From Microbispora corallina (GTDB lineage Bacteria; Actinomycetota; Actinomycetes; Streptosporangiales; Streptosporangiaceae), in NCBI RefSeq assembly GCF_016863035.1, contig NZ_BOOC01000032.1:110580-174579 (forward strand): a DNA stretch of 64,000 nt. The letters are read 5' to 3'. Position numbers and translations under genes: made by a program. Positions 26,492-36,875 of the stretch are shown piece by piece (within the stretch, counting starts at the first letter, position 1; each line of letters starts with the position of its first letter). The notes beneath the pieces were generated by a model. The model ran no database searches and was not told the origin of the DNA. It was given only the letters and a program-made list of their open reading frames with translations.

Positions 26492-29128
26492 TCAGCCGGT
26501 GTTTTGCAGGCCGGCGGCCACGCCGTTCACGCTCAGCAGCAGCAGCGTGGACAGGCGCTCCCGCTCCTCCTCCGTGAGGTCGGCGTCGGCCCGCAGCGCC
26601 GACAGCGCGCGGAGCTGGAGATGGCTGAGGGCGTCCACGTACGGGTCGCGGAGCTGGACGGCGCGCGACAGCACCCGGCGGTTCTCCAGCAGCCGGCCGT
26701 GGCCGGTCACCTCCAGCACCAGGCGGCGGGTGAGGTCGTACTCGTCCAGGACCTGGCCGGAGAAGTCCCCCCGGCCGCCGAGGGCCAGATAGCGGGAGGC
26801 GATGGCCCGGTCGGTCTTGGCCAGCGACATCTCCGCGTTGTCGAGCATCGAGGCGAACAGCGGCCACTCCCGGTACGCCGACCGGAGCGCGTCGAGGCCG
26901 GTCCCTTCGACCGCGGCGGCCAGGCCGCTGCCCAGGCCGTACCAGCCGGGGAGGTTGACCCGGGTCTGCGCCCAGGCGAACACCCACGGGATGGCGCGCA
27001 GGTCGTCGAGGGAGCGCGGCGCGCCGAGGCCGCGGCGGGCGGGCCGGGAGCCGAGACGCAGCGAGCCGATCTCCCCCAGCGGGCTCACCAGCGCGAACCA
27101 CTCGGGGAAGCCCGGCGCCTCGGTGAGCGCCCGGTAGGCCCGCTCCGACGCGCTCGCCACCTGGTCGGCCAGCCCGCGGAACCGGGCGGCCGTATCGGCC
27201 GCGCTCGACTCGACCGCGGACGTCGAGGCCAGCAGGACGGCGTTGGTGACCTGCTCGATGTGCCGCTTGGCGATGGCCGAGTGGCCGTAGCGCGCGAAGA
27301 TCACCTCGCCCTGCTCGGTCACCTTGAAGCGGCCCGCCACCGACCCGGGCGCCTGGGCCAGCACCGCCCGGTTGGCGGGACCGCCGCCCCGGCCGAGCGC
27401 GCCGCCCCGGCCGTGGAACATCGTCAGCGTCACGTCGTTGGCCGCGGCCCAGGCCGTCAGGGCCGCCTGCGCGTCGTACAGCCGCAGCGTCGCGGCGGCC
27501 GGGCCCAGCTCCTTGGCCGAGTCGGAGTATCCGAGCATGACCTCCAGCCGCCGCCCGTTGTCGGCCAGGCGGCGGCGCACCGGCTCCTGGGCGAGCATGC
27601 CGTCGAGGACGGCCGTGGAGTTGTCCAGGTCCTCGCCCGACTCGAACAGCGGCACCACGTCGAGCACCGGCGCCCGGTCGCCCAGGGCGTGCCGCGCGAG
27701 CGCGTACACGGCCGCGATGTCGTCGGCGGAGCGGGTGAACGAGACGACGTAGCGCTTGCAGGCCGTCACGCCGAACCGCTCCTGGATCCAGCCGATCACC
27801 CGGATCGTGGCCAGGACCTCCTCGGTGCGCTCCGACGGCCTGCCCTCGGCGATCTCCTTGAGGGCGGTCGCGTGCACCGCTGAGTGCTGGCGCACCTCCA
27901 GCTCCGCCAGGTGGAACCCGAACGTCTCGACCTGCCAGATCAGGTGCTGCAGCTCGCCGTAGGCCTGGCGCTCGGCCCCGGCGCCCCGCAGGGAGTCCTG
28001 CGCGAGCCGCAGGTCCGCCAGCAGCTCCGACGGCGAACGGTAGGCCAGGTCGAGATCGCGGCGGCGGGTCGCGGCGACGCGGGCGGCCACGAACAGCAGC
28101 CACTGCCGGTGCGGCTCCTGCGGCGACCGGGTGGCCATCTCCGACACCAGGTCGGGGTGGTCGTCCTCCGCCTGCGCGAGCGCGGCCCGCAGCTCCGCCG
28201 ACGGCGGCGTGAACGACGCGGAGAGCGTGAGCGACCGGCCGATGCGGGTGGTGGCGTTCTCCAGCGCGATCAGCACGTGCTCGGCCTGGATCTGCATGGC
28301 CTCCCGGGTCACCTTCGCGGTGACGTTCGGGTTGCCGTCGCGGTCGCCGCCGATCCAGCTGCCGTACCGGATGTACGCCTTGGCCAGCGGCTCGCGGGTG
28401 CCGGTGCCCGGCGCGAGCGCCGCGTCGAAGGACCGGTAGATCAGCGGCACCGTGCGGAACAGCGTCTCGTCGAAGGCCGCCATCGCGGTGCGGACCTCGT
28501 CGAGCGGGTCGAGCTTGGTCGACCGCAGCTGCGCCGCCCGCCACAGGATGTCGATCTCCTCGAGCATCCGGCGGTGCGCCTCCTCGCGCTCGGCCGCGCC
28601 CCGTCCGGGCGTGTTGTACGCGTCGAGCTGGGCGCTGATCCGCTGGATGGCGGTGACGACCGCCCGCCGCCTGGCCTCCGTGGGGTGGGCCGTCAGCACC
28701 GGGCGGAACTCCAGCCCCTCGACCAGCTCCCGCAGCCGGTCGTCGCCCCTGAGCCGCTGGACGGCCTCCGCCAGTGACTCCCGCAGCGGCACGTCGTCGG
28801 TGTCCCGCTGGCGCAGGATGCGGATGCGGTAGTGCTCCTCGGCCAGGTTGGCGAGGTGGAAGTAGCAGGTGAACGCGCGGGCGATGTGGACGGCCCGGTC
28901 GACGGGCCACTCGGCCACCATGGCCGCGACCTCGTCCGCCGTCGTCTCGTGGCGCCGGGCCGCGATCACGGCTTTGCGCAGCCGTTCCACGTCGGCGAGG
29001 AGGTCGGGACCGCCGTGCTCGGCGATCACCTGACCCAGGAGTCCTCCCAGGAGTCGCACGTCGGCCCGGAGCTCGTCCGGCATCTCCGCGACGGCGTTGT
29101 GTCGTTCGGCTGGAGCGATGGCGGCCAT
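26492..29128 (-). CDS. ppc: Phosphoenolpyruvate carboxylase
   Basis: 878 residues from the ATG at 29128 (a longer start at 29179 lies in the probable operator). Catalytic landmarks: VLTAHPTEARRR with the essential His about 148, GGDRDGNPNVT, the MLGYSDSAKELG loop with the metal-binding Asp and active Lys, FHGRGGALGRGGGP with the mobile Arg-Gly loop, and the conserved C-terminal NTG. It carboxylates PEP to oxaloacetate. SAKELG differs from the more common SAKDAG/SGKDAG of E. coli-type enzymes. A DasR-like operator lies 51 bp upstream. Confidence 0.95.
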   Translation of the reverse strand: MAAIAPAERHNAVAEMPDELRADVRLLGGLLGQVIAEHGGPDLLADVERLRKAVIAARRHETTADEVAAMVAEWPVDRAVHIARAFTCYFHLANLAEEHYRIRILRQRDTDDVPLRESLAEAVQRLRGDDRLRELVEGLEFRPVLTAHPTEARRRAVVTAIQRISAQLDAYNTPGRGAAEREEAHRRMLEEIDILWRAAQLRSTKLDPLDEVRTAMAAFDETLFRTVPLIYRSFDAALAPGTGTREPLAKAYIRYGSWIGGDRDGNPNVTAKVTREAMQIQAEHVLIALENATTRIGRSLTLSASFTPPSAELRAALAQAEDDHPDLVSEMATRSPQEPHRQWLLFVAARVAATRRRDLDLAYRSPSELLADLRLAQDSLRGAGAERQAYGELQHLIWQVETFGFHLAELEVRQHSAVHATALKEIAEGRPSERTEEVLATIRVIGWIQERFGVTACKRYVVSFTRSADDIAAVYALARHALGDRAPVLDVVPLFESGEDLDNSTAVLDGMLAQEPVRRRLADNGRRLEVMLGYSDSAKELGPAAATLRLYDAQAALTAWAAANDVTLTMFHGRGGALGRGGGPANRAVLAQAPGSVAGRFKVTEQGEVIFARYGHSAIAKRHIEQVTNAVLLASTSAVESSAADTAARFRGLADQVASASERAYRALTEAPGFPEWFALVSPLGEIGSLRLGSRPARRGLGAPRSLDDLRAIPWVFAWAQTRVNLPGWYGLGSGLAAAVEGTGLDALRSAYREWPLFASMLDNAEMSLAKTDRAIASRYLALGGRGDFSGQVLDEYDLTRRLVLEVTGHGRLLENRRVLSRAVQLRDPYVDALSHLQLRALSALRADADLTEEERERLSTLLLLSVNGVAAGLQNTG

Positions 29129-29178
29129 GGTTCGAAGGCTAGCGAATCCCCTTCGGTGCCCCGAGACCGGTCTCACCA

Positions 29179-29194
29179 ATTGGACTAGACCAGT
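29179..29194. promoter_or_regulatory. DasR-like (dre) operator upstream of ppc
   Basis: ATTGGACTAGACCAGT. The core TGGaCTAGACCA departs at one base from the perfect palindrome TGGTCTAGACCA, and the 16-mer matches 14 of 16 positions of the Streptomyces dre consensus. It lies between the ppc start and the end of the ABC permease gene, in a position suited to repress ppc. Confidence 0.55.
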
Positions 29195-29207
29195 TCACGT
29201 GACGGCC

Positions 29208-30767
29208 TCAGGTGGGGCGGGAGACGGCGGCGAGGAGGTCGGGCAGGCGGTTGAAGCCGATCGAGGAGGCCAGGCGGCGGCCCGCCCAGGCGACCAGCAG
29301 CCCGTACGGCACGGCCAGGACGGCGAGCCAGTACGCGCCGAGCAGGACCGGCACGACGAGGGGCAGGGCGAGCAGGCCGGTGCCGAACATGGTGCCGAAC
29401 GACGCGAGGAACGCCTGGCCGCCCTGGCCGGGAGCGGCGCCGCTGAAGGCGTTCAGCCGCTCCGGATAGGTGTACGGCAGGATCACACTGGACACGGCGC
29501 CGACCCCCAGGGACACGCCGAGCACGCCCCAGGCCGTCGGCGCCGCCGCGAGCGCCCACACCGCGCTTCCGGCGACCAGCCCGGCGAACAGGGCCACGAC
29601 GGTCAGCAGCGGCACGGCGATGATCGCGATGGCGAGGTGCCGGCCGGCGAGGTCGGTGCGCAGGTCGCGGGCGCCGGAGAAGACGACGGCGTTCATCCAC
29701 AGCGACCGGCCGTCGATGCCGAAGGAGTTGGCGGCCTGCAGGCCCACCATCAGGGCGGCCAGGCAGGCCGGCCACACGGCGAACGCCGCGCCCTCGCCCC
29801 CGCCGGGCCCCCGGGTGGAGAACATGACGACCCCGGTGACCACGATCGCGGTGAACCAGGTGATCCGGCCCCGGGGCTCCCTGCGGGCGTACTTGAGCTC
29901 CTTGGCGACGACGGCGCCGAGCATGCCCCCGGGCAGGAAGCGCCCGGACCACGACCGGCGCACCGAGCCGGCCCCGGCGGCCGTGGAGGAGTCGGGCCGC
30001 ACCAGCGCCCGCTGCAGCGCGACGATCCACAGCCAGGCCACGACGACCACGACCATGCCGAGCGCGATCAGCTCGGCCACCCCGATGAGCCCGCCGTCCG
30101 CGATCGCGTGGGCGGCCAGGCCGGGCGGCGTCCAGCGGAGCACGGCGGCCGCGCCCTCCAGCATCCGGGCGGGATCGCCCGGCAGGCCGCGGTTGAGCAG
30201 CAGGTTGGGCAGCTGGAACAGCAGCAGCACGGCGACGGCCGCCACCGCGAGCAGGTCGCGCCCTCGGCGGCTGCGCAGCGCCCCCGACAGCGCGGTGGTG
30301 ATCGCCCGGGATGCGACCAGGCACAGGGCGAACTCCAGCGCCACGGCCACGACGCCGAGCAGCACCCCTCCCGGTCCCCGCGCGAGCCCGGCCACGCCGC
30401 CGGCCAGGGCCGCCAGGGACGCGAGCGGCCACGGACCGGCGGCCGACGCCGCGAACAGACCGGTCGTGAGCTGCCGGGTGGTCAGCGGGAACAGCGCGAG
30501 CCTGGCGGGGTCGAGGGTCTCGTCGAGGCCGAAGGCCAGCAGCGGCACGACGATCCAGCCCACCGTGAGGAGCGTGAAGGCCGCGATCCCAAGGTTCAGG
30601 GCGACGTCGTCCGGCGCGAGCCGGATCAAGGAGAACAGCAGGAAGCCGGAGACGGCGGCCAGGACGGCCAGGGCCACCGACACGCCGAAGCCGATCTGCC
30701 TGATCGTGTCGCCGCGCAGGCCGCCCCGGACCAGGCGCAGCTTCAGCCGGACGAACAGCGTCACCAT
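29208..30767 (-). CDS. ABC-2 type exporter permease
   Basis: 519 residues from the ATG at 30767, with GGGGGAC five bases upstream. A start at 30830 would overlap the ATPase gene. There are at least ten hydrophobic segments, for example GFGVSVALAVLAAVSGFLLF at the N-terminus. It has no recognisable substrate signature. Paired with the ATPase encoded 22 bp upstream. Such exporters move lipids, peptides or antibiotics out of the cell. Confidence 0.85.
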   Translation of the reverse strand: MVTLFVRLKLRLVRGGLRGDTIRQIGFGVSVALAVLAAVSGFLLFSLIRLAPDDVALNLGIAAFTLLTVGWIVVPLLAFGLDETLDPARLALFPLTTRQLTTGLFAASAAGPWPLASLAALAGGVAGLARGPGGVLLGVVAVALEFALCLVASRAITTALSGALRSRRGRDLLAVAAVAVLLLFQLPNLLLNRGLPGDPARMLEGAAAVLRWTPPGLAAHAIADGGLIGVAELIALGMVVVVVAWLWIVALQRALVRPDSSTAAGAGSVRRSWSGRFLPGGMLGAVVAKELKYARREPRGRITWFTAIVVTGVVMFSTRGPGGGEGAAFAVWPACLAALMVGLQAANSFGIDGRSLWMNAVVFSGARDLRTDLAGRHLAIAIIAVPLLTVVALFAGLVAGSAVWALAAAPTAWGVLGVSLGVGAVSSVILPYTYPERLNAFSGAAPGQGGQAFLASFGTMFGTGLLALPLVVPVLLGAYWLAVLAVPYGLLVAWAGRRLASSIGFNRLPDLLAAVSRPT

Positions 30768-30789
30768 CGGCGTCCCCCGGCCGGCGCGG

Positions 30790-31554
30790 TCAGGACGTGG
30801 ACGAGCCGAGCCACGACAGTCCCTCCTCACCGGTGCCGCGCACGCCGACGAGGTCGAGGAACGCCTCGTTCAGCGTCCTGCCCCGCCGTACGGAGTCGAT
30901 GGGCCCCTGGGCCACGATCTGCCCGCGGTTCATCACGGAGACCCAGTCGCACAGCCGCTCGACCAGGTCCATCACGTGGCTGGAGAAGACGACGGTCGAG
31001 CCCGACGCGGTGTACCGGCGCAGGACCTCGACGAGCGTGTTGGCCGAGACCGGGTCCACCCCCTCGAACGGCTCGTCGAGGAACAGCACCCGGGGGTTGT
31101 GCAGCAGCGCCGCCGCGAGGCCGGCCTTCTTCCGCATGCCGGTCGAGTAGTCGACCACCAGCTTGTCCTGGGAGTCGACGAGATCCATGATCCGCAGCAG
31201 CTCGTCGGCCCGCCGGCGCACCTCGTCGAGCGGGATGCCGCGCAGCTGCCCGTTGTAGAGGAGGAGCTCGCGGCCGGAGAGGCGCTCGAACAGCCGCAGG
31301 CCCTCCGGCAGGACGCCGATGTCCGCCTTGACGCCGACGGGGTCGGCCCAGACGTTGTGGCCGTCGATCTCGACGAGCCCGCCGTCGGGACGGAGCAGCC
31401 CGGTGATCATGCTGAGCGTCGTGGTCTTGCCCGCCCCGTTCGGGCCGACCAGGCCGGCGAAGCTGCCCTTGGGGACGACGAGGTCGACGCCGCCGACCGC
31501 GACCTGCCCGCCGAACCGCTTGAACAGTCCTTGCGTGCGCACCGCATCCGCCAT
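30790..31554 (-). CDS. ABC transporter ATP-binding protein
   Basis: 254 residues from the ATG at 31554, with GTGAGG five bases before. Walker A GPNGAGKTTTLSM, signature YSTGMRKKAGLAAAL (in place of LSGGQ) and Walker B RVLFLDEPFEGVD, then the H-loop SSHVMD, are all seen. It powers the permease that follows. The DrrA/CcmA-like layout suggests an exporter. Confidence 0.92.
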   Translation of the reverse strand: MADAVRTQGLFKRFGGQVAVGGVDLVVPKGSFAGLVGPNGAGKTTTLSMITGLLRPDGGLVEIDGHNVWADPVGVKADIGVLPEGLRLFERLSGRELLLYNGQLRGIPLDEVRRRADELLRIMDLVDSQDKLVVDYSTGMRKKAGLAAALLHNPRVLFLDEPFEGVDPVSANTLVEVLRRYTASGSTVVFSSHVMDLVERLCDWVSVMNRGQIVAQGPIDSVRRGRTLNEAFLDLVGVRGTGEEGLSWLGSSTS

Positions 31555-31694
31555 GTGCCTCACTCTGCCAGAACGCCGTCCTCCGCGGCCGTCGCCGCAC
31601 ATCCGCGAAACGATCGGCGCCGCCGACGAGTTTCCCTGGCGCGGCGGGCCACCCCCCGGCGGGCGGCGGCGGGCGGATGGCTACCCTGTGCGAC

Positions 31695-31784
31695 ATGAGT
31701 TCGGAGCGGAGCGGGCGCGGCCGGAGCGGGCCGCGACAGGCGGATCGGCCGCGTTCCGGGCGCGGAGCGAGCGGGGAAGGGTGA
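31695..31784 (+). other. Short Ser/Arg/Gly-rich frame upstream of pccB
   Basis: A 29-codon ATG frame ([15 protein letters not shown]...) ends seven bases before the pccB start. It contains the GAGCGGAGCG-type sequence that also occurs in the tadE leader repeats. It may be a chance frame over a repetitive extragenic sequence, not a true leader peptide. Confidence 0.25.
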
Positions 31785-31791
31785 GCGACCG

Positions 31792-33377
<1,586 letters not shown>

Positions 33378-33381
<4 letters not shown>

Positions 33382-33596
33382 GCGAGCGCGAGCCGTACCT
33401 GACGATCATCCGGGGCGACGCGACGCCGGAGGAGACCGCCGCCCTCGTCGCCGCGATCGCCGCCCGGGCGGCGGCGGGCCGTCCGCGGCCGGCGCCCGCG
33501 GCCGCCGCGGGGCGGTGGCGGGATCCGGCGCGCGGGATGCGGCGCCCGCTCACCCACGGGCCGGGCGCCTGGCGGACCGCCTTCCTGGGCCGCTGA
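33378..33596 (+). CDS. Acyl-CoA carboxylase epsilon subunit
   Basis: 72 residues from a GTG that overlaps the pccB stop. The N-terminal [20 protein letters not shown] is the hallmark of AccE/PccE. The middle is Ala/Pro/Arg-rich and the end ([12 protein letters not shown]) is also conserved. These small proteins stabilise actinobacterial acyl-CoA carboxylase complexes. Confidence 0.88.
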
Positions 33597-33738
33597 CCAC
33601 GGGCGGAACGGCGCGCCGGCGACCACGGTGCGATTACATCAGCCGAACAGGGTGTCAACCGGCCCAAGAGTTGGGACTATCTAGAAAGTGGGGGAATATA
33701 GTCAGCCGATCAACTAGTGACGAGTCCTGGAGGACACC

Positions 33739-34677
33739 ATGGCCATCCCGGACTTCAGCGCACACGGCATTTCCGCCAAGTATGCCGTCCTCGTGGACGT
33801 GGGTTACCTGTACGCGGCGGCCGGCGAAGTGCTTTTAGGCGCCAAGGAGCGCAAGGAGTACCGCGTCTCGGCCGACGAGCTGATCCAGTCGCTCCAGAAA
33901 CACGCCCTCGAACGCATTCCCGGCGAGCTGCTGCGCATCTACTGGTATGACGCCGCCCGTGACCGCGTTCCCACCGTGGACCAGCGGGTGATCGCCCAGC
34001 TTCCGTGGGTCAAGGTCCGGCTGGGCAACCTGAACGCCCGTGGCCAGCAGAAGGGCGTCGACGCGCAGATCCGCAGCGACCTCGAGGCCCTGGCCCGTCA
34101 CCACGCCGTGAGCGACACCGTACTGATCGCCGGCGACGAGGACATGGTGCCCGCGGTGGAGGCCGCCCAGGCGTACGGCGTGCGGGTCCATCTGTGGGGG
34201 GTCGAGCCGCCGTTCGGGACGAACCAGGCGGAGCGGCTGGTGTGGGAGTCCGACACGGTGGAGATCCTGAGCGCCGACTTCCTCCGCCCGTTCTTCACCC
34301 GCGCGCCCGTCCCGGTGCCCGTGCCGCCCGCGCCGTCGCCCGCGCAGGTGTTCGCCGGCCGCACGGTCAAGCCGATGCCGCCGAAGGCGCCGGTGGGGCA
34401 GATCACCAAGCTCGGCCCGGGCCGTCCCCGGGTGGAGGAGGTGGGCGAGCACGTGGCCCAGAAGTGGATCCTGACCCGCGGCCGGGACAACATCCGCGAT
34501 TTGCTTCCCGGCCCCCTGCTGCCGACCGTGATCGACACCGAGCTGCTGATCGAGGCCGAGAAGGAGCTCGGCCACTCGCTCCGGCCGTACCCGGAGGCGC
34601 GCGTGTGGCTGCGCGACGGCTTCTGGGCCCGCGTCTACCGGGAGTTCGACCTCGGGGTCGGCATCTCCAGCAAGTGA
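33739..34677 (+). CDS. NYN-domain (LabA/DUF88-like) nuclease-family protein
   Basis: 312 residues, GGAGGAC ribosome site. The N-terminal PIN-like NYN domain (about 14-185) has acidic residues in YAVLVDVGYLY, KGVDAQIRSDL and VLIAGDEDMVPAVEAA, which fit a metal-dependent RNase. A Pro-rich linker (PVPVPVPPAPSP) leads to a C-terminal domain (VAQKWILTRGRDNIRDLLPG) resembling the RNA-binding OST-HTH class. The RNA target is unknown. It is a single gene with a 142-bp AT-richer promoter gap upstream. Confidence 0.8.
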   Translation: MAIPDFSAHGISAKYAVLVDVGYLYAAAGEVLLGAKERKEYRVSADELIQSLQKHALERIPGELLRIYWYDAARDRVPTVDQRVIAQLPWVKVRLGNLNARGQQKGVDAQIRSDLEALARHHAVSDTVLIAGDEDMVPAVEAAQAYGVRVHLWGVEPPFGTNQAERLVWESDTVEILSADFLRPFFTRAPVPVPVPPAPSPAQVFAGRTVKPMPPKAPVGQITKLGPGRPRVEEVGEHVAQKWILTRGRDNIRDLLPGPLLPTVIDTELLIEAEKELGHSLRPYPEARVWLRDGFWARVYREFDLGVGISSK

Positions 34678-34728
34678 CGCCGGGGTCCGATTTCCGCCAG
34701 CCCACGCGGGCGGCCAGCGCATAACGTC

Positions 34729-36315
34729 GTGGATGTGACGACACGACAGCTTGACTTCGACGCGTGCTACCTCGCGGTGTCCGCACGCGACGCCCGCTTC
34801 GACGGGCGTTTCTACACGGCCGTCACCTCTACCGGCATCTACTGCCGCCCGATCTGCCCGGCCCGCACGCCGGCCCGCAAGAACGTGCGCTTCTACCGGC
34901 ACGCCGCCGCGGCGGAGGCCGCCGGGTTCCGGCCGTGCCGGCGCTGCCGTCCGGAGCTGAGCCCCGGCGACCCGGGGTGGGACGTGCGCGCCGACCTCGT
35001 CGGACGGGCCCTGCGGCTCATCGACGACGGCGTGGCCGACGAGCACGGCGTGGCCGGCCTCGCCCACCGCCTGCACGTGACCGAACGGCATCTGCACCGG
35101 CTGTTCGCCGCGGAGCTCGGCACCGGGCCGCTGGCCGTCGCCCGGACGCGGCGGCTCCTGCTCGCCAAGCAGCTGCTCACCGAGACGGCCCTGCCGATTA
35201 CGGACGTGGCGTTCGCGGCGGGGTTCGGCAGCGTGCGGCAGTTCAACGCCGCCATGAAGGAGTCGTACGGCTTCGCGCCCGGCGAGCTGCGCAAGGCGGT
35301 CGGGCCGCTGGCCGCCGCGTCCCGGGCCGAGAGGACCCCGGGGGCCGAAGGAGCCGGGACCGCCGGCGGGGCTGACGGGGCGCCGGCCGCCTCTTCCGCC
35401 GCGGCGGCGACCGGGCTGAGGCTGCGGCTCGCCTTCCGGCGGCCGTACGACGCCCAGTCGGTGCTGCGGTTCCTCGCCGCCCGCGCGATCCCCGGCGTGG
35501 AGCACGTCACGTGGGCCGGCACGGACGCGTCAGGCTCCGGGGACGCGACCGGCTCCGGGGAGGTGGCGAGGTACACGCGGGCGGTGCCCGGGGGCTCGAT
35601 CACGCTCCAGCCGGCCGGGGACCACGTCCGGCTCACCGTGCGCACCGCCGACACCCGGCAGCTCGCCCGGATCGTGGCGCGGTGCCGCCGCCTGCTCGAC
35701 CTGGACGCCGACCCCGAGGCGGTGGCCTCGATCCTCGGCGCGACCGCGCTCGCGCCGCTGGTGGCGGCCCGTCCGGGGCTCCGGGTCCCGGGGGCGTTCG
35801 ACGGCTTCGAGATGGCCGTACGGGCCGTCGTCGGCCAGCAGATCTCGGTCGCCGGGGCGCGCACGATCCTCGGCCGCCTCGCCGCCCGGGTGGGGACGCC
35901 GGCCGCCGAAGGGACGACGGAGCCGGACGGCGACGCCGCGCCCGCGGTGGGCGTGCTCTTCCCCGGGCCCGACCGGCTCGCGGGCGCCGACCTCGGCGGC
36001 CTCGGCCTCACCACCCGCCGCGTCGCCACGCTCACCGCGCTGGCCGAGGCGGTGGCGGGCGGCGAGATCGACCTCGACGGCGCCGACGACCCCGCCGAGA
36101 CGACCGCCCGGCTGCTGCGCCTGCCGGGGATCGGGCCGTGGACCGCGAACTACATCGCCCTGCGGTCGCTGGGCGACCCCGACGCCTGGCCCGACGGCGA
36201 CCTCGTGCTCAGGAAGACCATGGCGCGGCTCGGCATCCCGGACGGGGAGGCCGAGCGCTGGCGCCCCTGGCGCGCGTACGCCGCCCTCCACCTGTGGAGC
36301 GCGAGCGCCGCCTGA
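34729..36315 (+). CDS. alkA: Ada-like/AlkA fusion, DNA-3-methyladenine glycosylase
   Basis: 528 residues. Domains: Ada zinc domain (about 6-75) with CRPIC and CRRC cysteines; AraC-type HTH (about 85-190); a disordered Ala/Gly/Glu linker; AlkA N-terminal domain; and HhH-GPD glycosylase (LPGIGPWTANYIALR, catalytic Asp in WPDGDLVLRK). It senses methyl phosphotriesters, activates transcription and excises alkylated bases. The O6-methylguanine transferase domain of classical Ada is absent but is encoded next door. GTG at 34729 or 34735. A TAACGT hexamer just upstream suggests a leaderless transcript. Confidence 0.9.
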   Translation: MDVTTRQLDFDACYLAVSARDARFDGRFYTAVTSTGIYCRPICPARTPARKNVRFYRHAAAAEAAGFRPCRRCRPELSPGDPGWDVRADLVGRALRLIDDGVADEHGVAGLAHRLHVTERHLHRLFAAELGTGPLAVARTRRLLLAKQLLTETALPITDVAFAAGFGSVRQFNAAMKESYGFAPGELRKAVGPLAAASRAERTPGAEGAGTAGGADGAPAASSAAAATGLRLRLAFRRPYDAQSVLRFLAARAIPGVEHVTWAGTDASGSGDATGSGEVARYTRAVPGGSITLQPAGDHVRLTVRTADTRQLARIVARCRRLLDLDADPEAVASILGATALAPLVAARPGLRVPGAFDGFEMAVRAVVGQQISVAGARTILGRLAARVGTPAAEGTTEPDGDAAPAVGVLFPGPDRLAGADLGGLGLTTRRVATLTALAEAVAGGEIDLDGADDPAETTARLLRLPGIGPWTANYIALRSLGDPDAWPDGDLVLRKTMARLGIPDGEAERWRPWRAYAALHLWSASAA

Positions 36316-36374
36316 CACCCGTCACCATTCCCGGCTTTCCCAGAAGGAGGAAGCGGCGACCCGCCGCGCCCATC

Positions 36375-36869
36375 ATGATCGTTACTCAGGTGCTGCCCAC
36401 CCCCGTGGGCCCGCTCGCCCTGCTCGTCCGGGACGGCGTCCTCGTGGCCGCCGGCTTCACCGCCGACCCCCAGGAGATGGCCGTACGGCTCCCGCGGCCG
36501 CTGCGGGACCTCCCGCTGCGCGCGGGCGACGTGGGCGACGCCGCCGAGGCCGTCCACGAGTACCTCGACGGCAGGATCGACGCCCTCGACCGCGTCCCGG
36601 CCGAGCAGTCCGGCACGCCCACGCGGCAGCGGCTCTACGAGGCCCTGCGGAGCGTCCCGGCCGGGACCACCGTGTCGTACGCGCAGCTGGCGGAGAAGGC
36701 CGGGCTGCCGCGGACGGCGGCGCGGGCGGCCGGATCGGCCTGCGCGCAGAACCTCGTCGCGCCGTTCGTGCCGTGCCACCGGGTGCTGCCGTCGACCGGC
36801 GGGTACGGCGGCTACTACTACGGCACCCCGGTGAAGGAGTGGCTGCTGGCCCACGAGTCCCGGGCCTGA
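36375..36869 (+). CDS. ogt: Methylated-DNA--protein-cysteine methyltransferase
   Basis: 164 residues. The active-site Cys is in VPCHRVLPSTGG, and the helix before it (SYAQLAEKAGLPRTAARAAG) is the DNA-binding part. It takes the methyl group from O6-methylguanine onto itself. It is 59 bp downstream of the alkA-type gene and probably in the same operon. A GGAGG lies 26 bases upstream of the ATG, too far for a normal start, and no closer start codon is in frame. Confidence 0.92.
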   Translation: MIVTQVLPTPVGPLALLVRDGVLVAAGFTADPQEMAVRLPRPLRDLPLRAGDVGDAAEAVHEYLDGRIDALDRVPAEQSGTPTRQRLYEALRSVPAGTTVSYAQLAEKAGLPRTAARAAGSACAQNLVAPFVPCHRVLPSTGGYGGYYYGTPVKEWLLAHESRA

Positions 36870-36875
36870 ACGCCG

